NCBI RefSeq assembly: GCF_038637725.1
Contig: NZ_CP152052.1
Location: 1,099,501 to 1,163,500, forward strand
Reading direction: 5' to 3'
Length of the DNA stretch: 64,000 nt
Origin: Psychrobacillus sp. FSL H8-0483
Lineage (GTDB): Bacteria > Bacillota > Bacilli > Bacillales_A > Planococcaceae
Shown: positions 18,083-26,859 of the stretch, in pieces
Position numbering within the stretch: the stretch's first letter is position 1
Layout: each line of letters opens with the position of its first letter
Notes under the pieces: model-generated
Databases searched by the model: none
The model's input: only the letters and a program-made list of their open reading frames with translations
Told to the model about the DNA's origin: nothing
Made by a program: the position numbers and the translations under genes

Positions 18083-18862
18083 AGGCTCTGTTAAACGATA
18101 GTGTTGTTACCAGCCTAATATCCGCTTGCTTTCCGCGGACGAACTGCCAAGCCTTCAATCCGTTACCACATGGATGTGGCGAATATTGGACTTAAGAAAA
18201 ATAATTAACACTGATTTCTTAAACTTGTAAATAGAGCATATGACAATCCAGTGTTTCAGGTATTTTGGAGAAAAAGATCGATTTGTTGATTTCCGTTGCA
18301 GGCGGACGCTTTCCGCGGGCGGTCCGTGAGCCTCCTCGTCGCAAGCTCCTGCGGGGTCTCACCTGGACGCTCTTTTCCCGCCGGAGTCGCCGCCTTCCAC
18401 TCCAATCACCATAAAGAAAAATGCAGTGGATTGTATACAAGGTAAGGTAGAGGAGATGGACCGGTTAGCTAGCAAGAATCTTAAAGAAGAGCATTTCTGC
18501 TAATTTTTTTGCTGGTAAAAGAGTATATGACCAAAAAATAGTTAGCATCTATTGTATAGAGGAGCACTAGTGCTCCTGAAATTGCATCTTCGGGTGCTTC
18601 CTTTATGAGTTGGAAAGCATCTTTTCACTCATTATCCAAAAAGATCTTAACCTTTTTCGTACTGTTGAAGGAGGGCGACGGACGGACAAACGCCATAAGA
18701 TTACCGAGAAAAGAGATGCTGGTCGTGACGTCAGTCACGACCAGCATCTCTTAAAAATCAATAGGTAATGATATAGCAATAAGTCGTCCAAAGACCTCCG
18801 AAAACGATGCAAAACAGGTTTTGTACTTAGATTGCGCTTGCGCTTTTCTAAAGTGAGGGCAA
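18083..18862. repeat. Repeat composite D + A + A + B (copy 1)
   Basis: No gene is seen between 17993 and 19021. A family D end and a truncated family A element (18084-18170) are followed by a full family A hairpin (18291-18408: outer arms GGCGGACGCTTTCCGCGGG and CCCGCCGGAGTCGCCGCC) and a family B unit (about 18420-18862). The B hairpin is at 18712-18751, with 18-bp arms AGAGATGCTGGTCGTGAC and its complement around a GTCA loop. A perfect palindrome AGGAGCACTAGTGCTCCT lies within the B unit. Copies of A+B recur at 25816-26495 and 58993-59840. Confidence 0.8.
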
Positions 18863-19021
18863 GTTCAAAACGGAGAAACTCCCGAAATGATAGAATCACC
18901 TCTTAAATAGTAATATACCTATAAAAAACCAATTTTCTCACTGCTTTCGAAATTATAAATTTGAACTCTTGCTTTCTAGGGCATATGATAGAAATAGCAA
19001 ATAAGAAGGTGGTCCCTAAAG

Positions 19022-22000
19022 ATGAAAATAAGTGATTTTTCCATAAAAAGGCCGGTCTTTACAACCGTTATAATGTTTTTAGTTATCATTTTGGGCGGAG
19101 TGTCTTTTTTTAAAATTCCTATCACTTTAATTCCCGATTTAAATCCCCCAATTGCCGTAGTGGTAACGAATTATCCAGGGGCAAGTCCTGTAGAAGTAGA
19201 TGAAAAAATTACAAAGCCTTTGGAATCATCTTTAAGCACACTACAAGGAATTAAAAATATAAGTAGTACTTCTCAAGAAGGTGCTAATTTCATTCTCCTA
19301 GAGTTTGATTGGTCAACAGATATGGATAATATTCAGTTAGATGTTATGCAAAGAATTGACAACGTCCCAATTCCTACTGGAGCAGACAAGCCTAGATATT
19401 TAAAGTTTGACCCGGCACAATTTCCAGTCATTCAGTTATCACTTAGATCAGCAGATACTGAAACGGATATTCGTTTGATTGCAGAGCAATTAGAAAAAGA
19501 ATTAATAGGCACTGAAGGTGTTGCCAGTGTAAATATTTCTGGATCCCTCGTGGAAGAAGTACAAATTTTATTGGATCAAGAAAAGTTACAAAGCAAAGGA
19601 CTTACACAAAATGATATTGTTCAATTGATCCAAGCTAATAATATTTCACTTCCAGGGGATCCAATTGAAACAGAAGATAAAAAATCTTTAACTACTCGTA
19701 TTATAAGTACTTTAACGTCTATAGATGACATTAAAAACTTAGTCGTTTCTGTAAATCCACTTGATGGGAAAAAGGTAACTATTGCGGATGTTGCAACTGT
19801 TCAACTGACCGAACAAGAGAGAAATTCGGAAACAAGAGCAAATGAAGAACCTGCCGTATTATTATCTGTTTTTCAAGAATCAAGTGCGAATACTGCCAGT
19901 GTGTCCTCGGCCTTTGAAGAAGCTTTAAACAAGCAATTAGAAAAAGATTCGTTTAAAGGTGTTACAGCAGATATTTTGTTCGACCAAGGTGACTATGTCA
20001 AACTTGCGATTAATAATATTGGTTCAACACTTATCTCAGGTGGTTTATTGGCAATGGTTGTACTATTTGTTTTCTTAAGAGGAATCAGAAGTCCAATTAT
20101 TATTGGTGTTGCAATACCTTATTCTGTTATTGTGACGTTTGTTTTAATGTATTTTGCAGGTTTTTCATTAAATATTATGACACTAGGTGCTCTTGCACTG
20201 GGAATTGGAATGCTTGTAGATAACTCTATTGTGGTTATTGAAAACATTGAGCGTCATTTAAGTTTAGGGAAAAATCCAAAAGAAGCAACTTTTACGGGGA
20301 CTAAAGAAGTGATTGGTGCTATTACGGCTTCCACATTAACAACCATTGCGGTTTTTGTACCTGTCGTATTTCTTTCGGGTTTGATTGGTCAAATTTTTAC
20401 GGAATTTGCTTTAACTATTTCATTTAGTTTAATTGCTTCATTAGTTGTAGCAATTACTGTAATCCCGATGATGGCAAGTAGAATGCTCAAAAAGCCAAAA
20501 GGAAACGTCGAAGCGAAGAGACGCAGATCCAAAACTTATAATAATTTTGAACGATCTGTAAAATGGTCGCTAAACCATCGTACAATCATCCTTTCGTTAA
20601 CGGTAGTATTGCTTTTTGTTTCTGTATTTGGATTGTTTCGGGTGGGTACTGAATTTTTACCAGCAACCGATGAAGGATTTGTCTCCATTTCAGTGAAGCT
20701 TGAAAATGGCTCTTCTTTTACTGCAACGGACGAGGTCGTAAATAAAATTGAAGCGCTATTACAAAAAGAAAAAGATGTTGAAGTATACGTCAGCTTTGTA
20801 GGTGGGAGTCAAGAGGGTCAGTCGCGGGGTACTTCCAGGTCAAATGTTGCAGAAATATCCGTTAAGCTAAAACCTTTAGCAGAACGGAACCGCTCTATAT
20901 TCTCATTTGTCGATGAAGTGCAACCAAAAGTAGTGGATGTCGTTGGAGAAAATGTCGATATTAACTTTAATTTACAAAATGCTTCTGGCTCTTCTCCAAA
21001 TGTAGTTTCTTTCACCGTTTCTTCTGTGGATAAACAAGCATTAACTACTGCAGTGGAAGATTTACAAAGTGACTTGGAGAAGTTAGATGGGGTAGTAAAA
21101 GTAAATAATGACTTAATTTCTACAGTAGAAGAAGTACAAATGACTGTAAAACGTGATGCAGCTACAGAATATGGATTAGCTCCGTTTCAAATAGCACAAA
21201 CGGTGAACAACGTCACTAGAGGTGTGTTTGCATCACAAATTATTTCTGAAAACAATGAAGTATATGGTGTGTACGTTAAATATGACGAGGCTTATCGCAA
21301 TAGTGTAGAAAAGTTAAAGCAATTGAAACTTCGTACACCCTCTGGACAGTTTATAGAACTGCAAGACGTTGCAAATATAGAAATTGCGAAAGGCCCAGTA
21401 GCGATTAGAAGTATAAATCAAGCGAGTGCAGTAGCTTTTTCTATTAAATACGAATCTAAATACTCACTAGGTGAAATGTCTGATTTAATAGATGAGACCA
21501 TTCAAAATCAAGGTTTAAAAGAAAATGTTGCTATTTCATTTGGTGGAGATCGTGAACTGTTGGATAATGCTAAAAATGATATGATTTTAGCAGTTTTATT
21601 AGCTGTAGTTTTAGTATATATTGTAATGGCTGCACAATTTGAGTCGTTTAAATATCCTTTCGTTATTATGTTTACAGTACCTCTTATCGTTATTGGTATA
21701 TTTATCGGTTTATTTACAACAAGTACACCAATTAGTATTTCCGCAGTTATTGGTATATTGATATTAGTTGGGATAGTCGTAAATAACGGTATTGTATTAG
21801 TTGATTATATTAACCAACGTAAAGCAGAGGGAATAAATTCGTATGATGCAATTACTTCTGCGGTTAGAGACCGTGTACGACCAATACTAATGACTGCCCT
21901 TACTACTATTCTTGGATTAGTTCCATTAGCTCTGGGGATTGGAGAAGGGACTGAAATTAATCAACCAATGGCTCTTACAGTAATCGGTGGATTAATCAGT

Positions 22001-22099
22001 TCTACTTTCTTAACTTTATATGTAGTGCCAGTGATATATAGTTTTTTCGATAAAGAAACAAGAAGAAAAAGGTCATCTAAACATTCTGAAAATATTTAG
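19022..22099 (+). CDS. swrC: RND family efflux/export protein (SwrC/AcrB-like)
   Basis: Proton-driven RND transporter of 1025 residues with the usual two repeats: an N-terminal helix (about 12-30), a large extracellular loop, a membrane block with the LGIGMLVDNSIVVIENIERH motif of TM4, a second large loop and the mirrored block (VGIVVNNGIVLVDYINQRKAEG). In B. subtilis SwrC gives surfactin resistance and helps swarming; a similar role is inferred only from homology. It has no adjacent membrane-fusion gene, as usual in Gram-positives. Ribosome site AAGGTGGTCC. The symbol marks the family member best recognised. Confidence 0.88.
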   Translation: MKISDFSIKRPVFTTVIMFLVIILGGVSFFKIPITLIPDLNPPIAVVVTNYPGASPVEVDEKITKPLESSLSTLQGIKNISSTSQEGANFILLEFDWSTDMDNIQLDVMQRIDNVPIPTGADKPRYLKFDPAQFPVIQLSLRSADTETDIRLIAEQLEKELIGTEGVASVNISGSLVEEVQILLDQEKLQSKGLTQNDIVQLIQANNISLPGDPIETEDKKSLTTRIISTLTSIDDIKNLVVSVNPLDGKKVTIADVATVQLTEQERNSETRANEEPAVLLSVFQESSANTASVSSAFEEALNKQLEKDSFKGVTADILFDQGDYVKLAINNIGSTLISGGLLAMVVLFVFLRGIRSPIIIGVAIPYSVIVTFVLMYFAGFSLNIMTLGALALGIGMLVDNSIVVIENIERHLSLGKNPKEATFTGTKEVIGAITASTLTTIAVFVPVVFLSGLIGQIFTEFALTISFSLIASLVVAITVIPMMASRMLKKPKGNVEAKRRRSKTYNNFERSVKWSLNHRTIILSLTVVLLFVSVFGLFRVGTEFLPATDEGFVSISVKLENGSSFTATDEVVNKIEALLQKEKDVEVYVSFVGGSQEGQSRGTSRSNVAEISVKLKPLAERNRSIFSFVDEVQPKVVDVVGENVDINFNLQNASGSSPNVVSFTVSSVDKQALTTAVEDLQSDLEKLDGVVKVNNDLISTVEEVQMTVKRDAATEYGLAPFQIAQTVNNVTRGVFASQIISENNEVYGVYVKYDEAYRNSVEKLKQLKLRTPSGQFIELQDVANIEIAKGPVAIRSINQASAVAFSIKYESKYSLGEMSDLIDETIQNQGLKENVAISFGGDRELLDNAKNDMILAVLLAVVLVYIVMAAQFESFKYPFVIMFTVPLIVIGIFIGLFTTSTPISISAVIGILILVGIVVNNGIVLVDYINQRKAEGINSYDAITSAVRDRVRPILMTALTTILGLVPLALGIGEGTEINQPMALTVIGGLISSTFLTLYVVPVIYSFFDKETRRKRSSKHSENI

Positions 22100-22102
22100 T
22101 GG

Positions 22103-22130
22103 AAGGGTCTTCAATTGAAGACCCTTTTTC
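22103..22130 (+). terminator. Terminator after the RND gene
   Basis: AAGGGTCTTC / GAAGACCCTT with a short AATT loop (22103-22126), then TTTC. Confidence 0.85.
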
Positions 22131-22160
22131 ATTATACTTTTTATAAAGGGGTGGACTTAA

Positions 22161-23249
22161 ATGTCAATAGCACTAATATCTGGATTTCCAGGGTTTCTAG
22201 CAAAAAATATTATAAAAGAACTTCGCCAGCAAATGGTATTATCTTCCGTTTATGTAATCGTTCTCCCGTATCAATTAGATAGAGCAAAAGAAATGATTCA
22301 AGAAATTTATGAAGATGGATTGGAGGACCAGCGTATTGTGATTGTAGAAGGGGATATTACAAAAACTAACGCTGGTATTGAAAAGGAGTTACTTATTCAA
22401 CTACAAAGCGAAGTAGAATATATTTGGCATCTTGCTGCCATTTATGATCTGGCAGTTCCTAAAGATATTGCTTGGAAAGTTAATGTCCAAGGCACAGAGA
22501 ATTTTAATGAACTAGTTGTTCAGTTCCCTCGTATTAAGAGATATATTTATTTCAGTACTGCTTATGTTGCAGGGAAAAGAGAAGGAAAGTTATTAGAAAC
22601 AGAGCTAGTGAAACCAACTGGATTTAAAAATCATTATGAAGCGACAAAATATGAAGCGGAAGTTCTTGTGGAAAAACTGAAAGAAAAAATACCAGTTACC
22701 ATTATTCGACCGGGAATAGTAAGAGGTCATTCTGAAACAGGTGTAACCATTAAATTTGATGGTCCATATTTCTTTATTAATATGATTACAAATTTAAGGA
22801 GACTTCCTTTTCTACCTTACTTAGGAAAGTCCAGTGCTTTTATTAATGTGGTGCCTAGTGATTATATAACAAAAGCATCTATTTATTGTAGCTTTAGTGA
22901 AGATGCAATTGGTCAAACCGTCCATTTAACAGATCCTAAACCATATCCTGTGGAAGAAGTGTATCGCACGTTTGTGAAAGAAATTACTGGGAAATATCCA
23001 AAAGGAAGAATTCCCTTATCTCTTGCGAAGGCTTCTGTTGCTATTTATCCTGTTCGGAAAATGCTACAAGTTGAAAAAGAAACATTGGACTATTTAACAT
23101 GGAATTCTTCTTTTGATACAACTGTGGCGGAAAGTATCTTATCCAAAGGGAATATAACCTGTCCAGATTTTATTGAATCGGTTCCTGCAATGATTAGTTT
23201 TTATAATTTGCATAGAAAAGACCAAGCTTTTCATATTCGGATTAAATAG
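22161..23249 (+). CDS. Extended SDR oxidoreductase (NAD-binding 4 / thioester-reductase-like)
   Basis: NAD(P)-dependent reductase or epimerase-like enzyme of 362 residues. The Rossmann start is a variant (ISGFPGFLAKNI), with the active-site Ser-Tyr-Lys set in YFSTAYVAGK and YEATK (Tyr 159, Lys 163). The overall layout is that of the family containing fatty acyl-CoA reductase and carboxylate-reductase C-domains, but here it stands alone without acyl-carrier or adenylation domains. Substrate unknown. Ribosome site AAAGGGGTGG. Confidence 0.75.
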   Translation: MSIALISGFPGFLAKNIIKELRQQMVLSSVYVIVLPYQLDRAKEMIQEIYEDGLEDQRIVIVEGDITKTNAGIEKELLIQLQSEVEYIWHLAAIYDLAVPKDIAWKVNVQGTENFNELVVQFPRIKRYIYFSTAYVAGKREGKLLETELVKPTGFKNHYEATKYEAEVLVEKLKEKIPVTIIRPGIVRGHSETGVTIKFDGPYFFINMITNLRRLPFLPYLGKSSAFINVVPSDYITKASIYCSFSEDAIGQTVHLTDPKPYPVEEVYRTFVKEITGKYPKGRIPLSLAKASVAIYPVRKMLQVEKETLDYLTWNSSFDTTVAESILSKGNITCPDFIESVPAMISFYNLHRKDQAFHIRIK

Positions 23250-23311
23250 TTTTTATTTACAAATGAGTTAGTTGTGTTATAATAAATAACATAATTAAAT
23301 AGACTTTTGAC

Positions 23312-23446
23312 TTTCGTCAAAGGGGAGTAGCTATAGGGAAACCTATTTCATAGTCGTCATTACATGGCTTTAGCCATCGGTTATGATAGCAATTATTATA
23401 TTTGCTTAGCAAGACCTTTGCCTTTTTAAAGGCAGGGGTCTTTTTA
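23312..23446 (+). promoter_or_regulatory. yybP-ykoY manganese riboswitch with terminator
   Basis: The leader contains the class signature AAAGGGGAGTAGC near its 5' side and GCAAGACCTTTG near its 3' side. CAAAGG (23318-23323) can pair with CCTTTG (23415-23420) to close the aptamer. The same CCTTTG is also part of a terminator, GACCTTTGCC (23413-23422) with GGCAGGGGTC (23431-23440) then TTTTT, so the two folds exclude each other. Known members of this class bind Mn2+ and switch on efflux or TerC-type genes. It lies 21 bases before terC. Confidence 0.85.
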
Positions 23447-23467
23447 TATGCAAAAAGGAGGATAACA

Positions 23468-24235
23468 ATGGATATAGCAATTTTATTAGAGTATGGTTGG
23501 GTTCTACTTGTACTAGTCGGACTAGAGGGATTACTTGCAGCTGACAATGCAGTCGTTATGGCTGTAATGGTGAAACATTTACCGAAAGTACAACAGAAAA
23601 AAGCGTTATTTTACGGACTATTAGGTGCGTTCGTATTTAGATTTTTAGCGTTATTCATGATTACATTCTTGGTGAATATTTGGCAGGTTCAAGCGATAGG
23701 AGCAGCTTACTTACTATTTATTTCGATTAAACATATTTATGATCAACGGAAGAAACCAGATTCGCATATGGAGGATGAAGAAAAGGAATCAAAAGGATCA
23801 GGTTTTTGGTTTACTGTTTTAAAAGTAGAGCTTGCAGATATTGCTTTTGCAATCGACTCAATGCTTGCTGCAGTTGCTATCGCAGTTACGTTACCACATT
23901 TAGGTAACTTTGAAATTGGTGGTATTAACGGTGGGCAATTTACAGTTATGTTCCTAGGCGGGGTTATGGGTCTTATCATTATGCGATTCGCTGCACATAA
24001 ATTTGTTCAATTGCTAGAGAGATATCCAACACTTGAAACTGCAGCTTTTTTAATCGTAGGTTGGGTAGGGGTTAAACTAACGGTATTAACACTTTCCCAT
24101 CCGGGTGTAGGAATATTGGATGAGGACTTTCCGCATTCGACACCATGGACGATTACATTCTGGGTTGTGCTACTTTCAATTGCGCTTGGTGGTTACTTAC
24201 TAGGTGTTGTGAAGAATAAGAATCATAGTGCTTAA
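23468..24235 (+). CDS. ykoY: TerC/YkoY family membrane protein, likely manganese exporter
   Basis: Integral membrane protein of 255 residues with seven or so membrane segments. Two acidic membrane motifs typical of TerC are visible: GLLAADNAVVMA near the N-terminus and ELADIAFAIDSMLA in the second half. TerC proteins help move Mn2+ out or deliver it to exoenzymes. The manganese riboswitch directly upstream supports a metal role. The ATG at 23468 has AAAAAGGAGGATAAC upstream; the open frame begins further 5' inside the riboswitch and is not the real start. Confidence 0.9.
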   Translation: MDIAILLEYGWVLLVLVGLEGLLAADNAVVMAVMVKHLPKVQQKKALFYGLLGAFVFRFLALFMITFLVNIWQVQAIGAAYLLFISIKHIYDQRKKPDSHMEDEEKESKGSGFWFTVLKVELADIAFAIDSMLAAVAIAVTLPHLGNFEIGGINGGQFTVMFLGGVMGLIIMRFAAHKFVQLLERYPTLETAAFLIVGWVGVKLTVLTLSHPGVGILDEDFPHSTPWTITFWVVLLSIALGGYLLGVVKNKNHSA

Positions 24236-24268
24236 TTAACTAGATAATCTGAGGTGATACATTCCAAT

Positions 24269-24334
24269 TTGGGATTTGTTGTCAACCTACGCTATAATGA
24301 GTATGAAAAGATAGTTTCTTTCGACTATCTTTTT
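24269..24334 (+). promoter_or_regulatory. Promoter followed by leader terminator upstream of the K+ transporter
   Basis: TTGGGA (24269-24274), 18-base spacer, TATAAT (24293-24298). A stem AAAAGATAG (24306-24314) / CTATCTTTTT (24325-24334) follows almost at once, with further T. Either this is simply the terminator of terC next to a fortuitous -10, or it is a short attenuated leader for the next gene. Confidence 0.5.
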
Positions 24335-24394
24335 ATACTTTTTTTTTTACAATATGTAAATAGGCTTTAAGCTTTACTGAAAGGAAATAGTCAA

Positions 24395-25747
24395 ATGAAA
24401 CAAACTAAACTAAGAGCCAAATTAAAATTTACTCCAGCTCAAGTGATTGTCATTTATTACTTTATAGCAATTGCTGTCTCTGTTCTTCTCCTGAGCCTTC
24501 CAGGTGTTCATAAACCTGGTGTAAAAGTAGATTTTATAGATAGCTTATTTACAGCGGTTAGTGCAGTTAGTGTTACTGGATTAACTGCCATAAATATTTC
24601 AGAGACATACAGTGTATTTGGATACGTCATGATAATACTTATTTTGCAACTAGGCGGAATCGGCATTATGTCTTTAGGAACCTTTATTTGGCTAATATCT
24701 GGAAAGAAAATTGGTTTGCGTGAGAGACAGTTAATTATGGTCGACCATAATCAATCTAGCTTATCGGGAGTTGTACACTTAATCCGAGAAATTGTGAAGA
24801 TTCTAATATTTATACAAATTCTTGGTGGAGTGCTTTTAACCATGTATTTTACTCAGTATTATGATTCACTTAAAGAAGCCTTTATTCATGGGATATTTAC
24901 TTCTGTGTCTGCTACAACAAATGCAGGGTTTGATATTACAGGCGAATCACTAGTCCCTTATCATCATGATTATTTCATTCAAATCATAACAAGTATATTA
25001 ATTGTTTTTGGAGCGATTGGTTTCCCTGTATTAATAGAAGTTAAAGAGTTTCTTTCTAATAAAAACAAAAATTTTCGTTTCTCTTTATTTACAAAGCTAA
25101 CAACTATTACGTATGGAATACTTTTGGTGTTTGGAACCATAATGATCTACTTGCTAGAAATGTTTAACTCCTTTAAAGGTATGCCTTGGCATGAAAAGTT
25201 TTTTACTGCCTTTTTTCACTCCGTTTCGACTCGTTCCGCGGGTTTAACGACATTTGATGTGACACTTTTCAACGAGGGTACAAATTTATTTATGAGTGCA
25301 CTTATGTTCATTGGTGCTTCACCGAGTTCAGTTGGTGGGGGGATCAGAACAACAACCTTTGCAATCGCAATACTGTTTTTAATTAATTTCTCGAGAGGTA
25401 AAGATAATATTCAAATATTTAATCGTGAAATTCAGCTAGTTGATGTGTTTCGTGCATTTGCCGTTATTATCTTAGCCCTTACAATGGTGTTGGTAGCAAC
25501 GATTTTAATGTCCATTACCGAGCCAGATATTCCTATTACAACCTTAATATTTGAAATCACATCTGCTTTCGGTACCTGTGGAATGTCATTAGGAATTACG
25601 GAAGATCTGTCGAATACTGGTAAAATAACTATAATGATCCTCATGTTCATCGGACGAGTAGGCTTAATTTCTTTCTTGTTTACATTAGGAGGAAAGAGTA
25701 ATAAAACAAAATATCGCTATCCAAAAGAACGTGTCATCATTGGTTAA
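24395..25747 (+). CDS. TrkH/KtrB family potassium uptake membrane protein
   Basis: Membrane subunit of a Ktr/Trk potassium transporter, 450 residues, with four M1-P-M2 repeats. The pore loops with the key Gly are seen as SAVSVTGLTA, SATTNAGFD, STRSAGLTTFD and SAFGTCGMS. It works with a cytosolic RCK protein (KtrA/KtrC), which is not encoded here; this fits an orphan subunit like KtrD. Ribosome site GAAAGGAAATAG. A short promoter-plus-hairpin leader lies upstream. Confidence 0.92.
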   Translation: MKQTKLRAKLKFTPAQVIVIYYFIAIAVSVLLLSLPGVHKPGVKVDFIDSLFTAVSAVSVTGLTAINISETYSVFGYVMIILILQLGGIGIMSLGTFIWLISGKKIGLRERQLIMVDHNQSSLSGVVHLIREIVKILIFIQILGGVLLTMYFTQYYDSLKEAFIHGIFTSVSATTNAGFDITGESLVPYHHDYFIQIITSILIVFGAIGFPVLIEVKEFLSNKNKNFRFSLFTKLTTITYGILLVFGTIMIYLLEMFNSFKGMPWHEKFFTAFFHSVSTRSAGLTTFDVTLFNEGTNLFMSALMFIGASPSSVGGGIRTTTFAIAILFLINFSRGKDNIQIFNREIQLVDVFRAFAVIILALTMVLVATILMSITEPDIPITTLIFEITSAFGTCGMSLGITEDLSNTGKITIMILMFIGRVGLISFLFTLGGKSNKTKYRYPKERVIIG

Positions 25748-25765
25748 AAAGTATCTAAAATATAA

Positions 25766-25811
25766 AAAACGAGCAATTCGTTCTATTAAAGACGAGATGC
25801 TCGTTTTTTTT
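25766..25811 (+). terminator. Terminator after the K+ transporter gene
   Basis: AAAACGAGCA (25766-25775) pairs with TGCTCGTTTT, followed by more T (to 25811). Confidence 0.8.
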
Positions 25812-25815
25812 AAAA

Positions 25816-26495
25816 GAATAAGAAAGTATATAATTTTCCGTTCCAGGCGGACGCTTTCCGCGGGGTGAGCGATGAGCCATCACCGTAGCTCACGCGTCCG
25901 TTGTGATGTCTCATCTGTCTCACTCATCCCGCTGGAGTCGCCGCCTTCCACTACAATCAAGTAAATGTTTTCAAATCAATCATAAAAGAAAGGACAACTA
26001 AAAGATAGGAAGGATATAGTTTTTGAGTGCATAAAGTCACTGGTACTTTGAACGATAGTAAAATGCAGAGGATTGAATACAAGGTAAGGTAGAGGAGATG
26101 GACCTGGTAGCTAGCAAGAATCTTTAAGACGAGCATTTCTGCTAATTTACTTCTACTGGTAAAAGAGTATATGGCCCAAAAATAGTTAGCATCTATTACA
26201 TAAAGGAGCACTAGAGCAACCGAAATTGCATCTTCGGGTGCTTCCTTTATGAGTTGGAAAGCATCTTTTCACTCATTATCCAAAAAACTTAACCTTATTC
26301 GTACTGTTGAAGGAGGGCGACGGAGAGACAAACGCCATAAGATTACCCAGAAAAGAGAGGCTGGTCGTGACGTCAGTCACGACCAGCCTCTCTTAAAAAT
26401 CAATCGGTAATGATATAGCAATAAGTCTATCCAAAGACCTCCGAAAACGATACAAAACAGGTTTTGTACTTAGAGGGCGCTTGCGCTTTTCTTAA
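25816..26495. repeat. Repeat composite A + B (copy 2)
   Basis: Starts with a lead also seen at 41210 and 58993 (AAGAATAAGAAAGTATATAA). It holds a family A hairpin (25836-25960) and a family B unit with the 40-base hairpin at 26354-26393 (18-bp arms, AGAGAGGCTGG end). A 2-base change relative to copy 1 and the copy at 42160 breaks the longest frame shared by the copies, so it is not coding. Confidence 0.8.
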
Positions 26496-26509
26496 GAATT
26501 ACTCTCTGA

Positions 26510-26850
26510 TTTCTCATACTTGTAAGGAGAGCATATGACTTAAAAATAGTTAGCATCCTCTTTTAGAACTGCAAAAAAGCTCCCAAAATTGCATCTTCGG
26601 GAGCCTTCAACTTGAAAAAGAAAGAATCTATTCTCTTATTAATCCAAACATCACTAACCTGTTGCCAGTTTTTTTGAGTGCTGTGGAAGGAAGAAATTCA
26701 CAAAATTACTGAAAAAGGAGAGGAGGATCGTAACGTTAGTCACGATCCTCCTCTCCTAAAAATCGCGCGGTAATGTTGTAGCTAAAGTCCATTTCAAAGC
26801 AATCCGTAAACGTCTGCCAAAAGGTTTAGCAATTAGTGGCAGCATGCGCA
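26510..26850. repeat. Diverged family B repeat
   Basis: Same order of blocks as the family B unit but strongly diverged. A hairpin GCTCCC...GGGAGC encloses the common TTGCATCTTC core (about 26570-26595). The main stem at 26716-26757 has 16-bp arms AGGAGAGGAGGATCGT and complement. The stem differs at many positions from the other copies yet remains fully paired. No gene is seen here. Confidence 0.65.
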
Positions 26851-26859
26851 TATCTTAGA

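Noticed and set aside
18219-18440. 73-codon minus-strand frame rich in Arg
   Set aside because: It lies in a GC-rich family A hairpin and has no ribosome site; composition explains it.
25957-26211. Minus-strand 84-codon frame in repeat copy 2, related to 59355-59624
   Set aside because: The similar frame in copy 1 is broken by small insertions/deletions; copies do not conserve the reading frame, so it reflects shared non-coding DNA.
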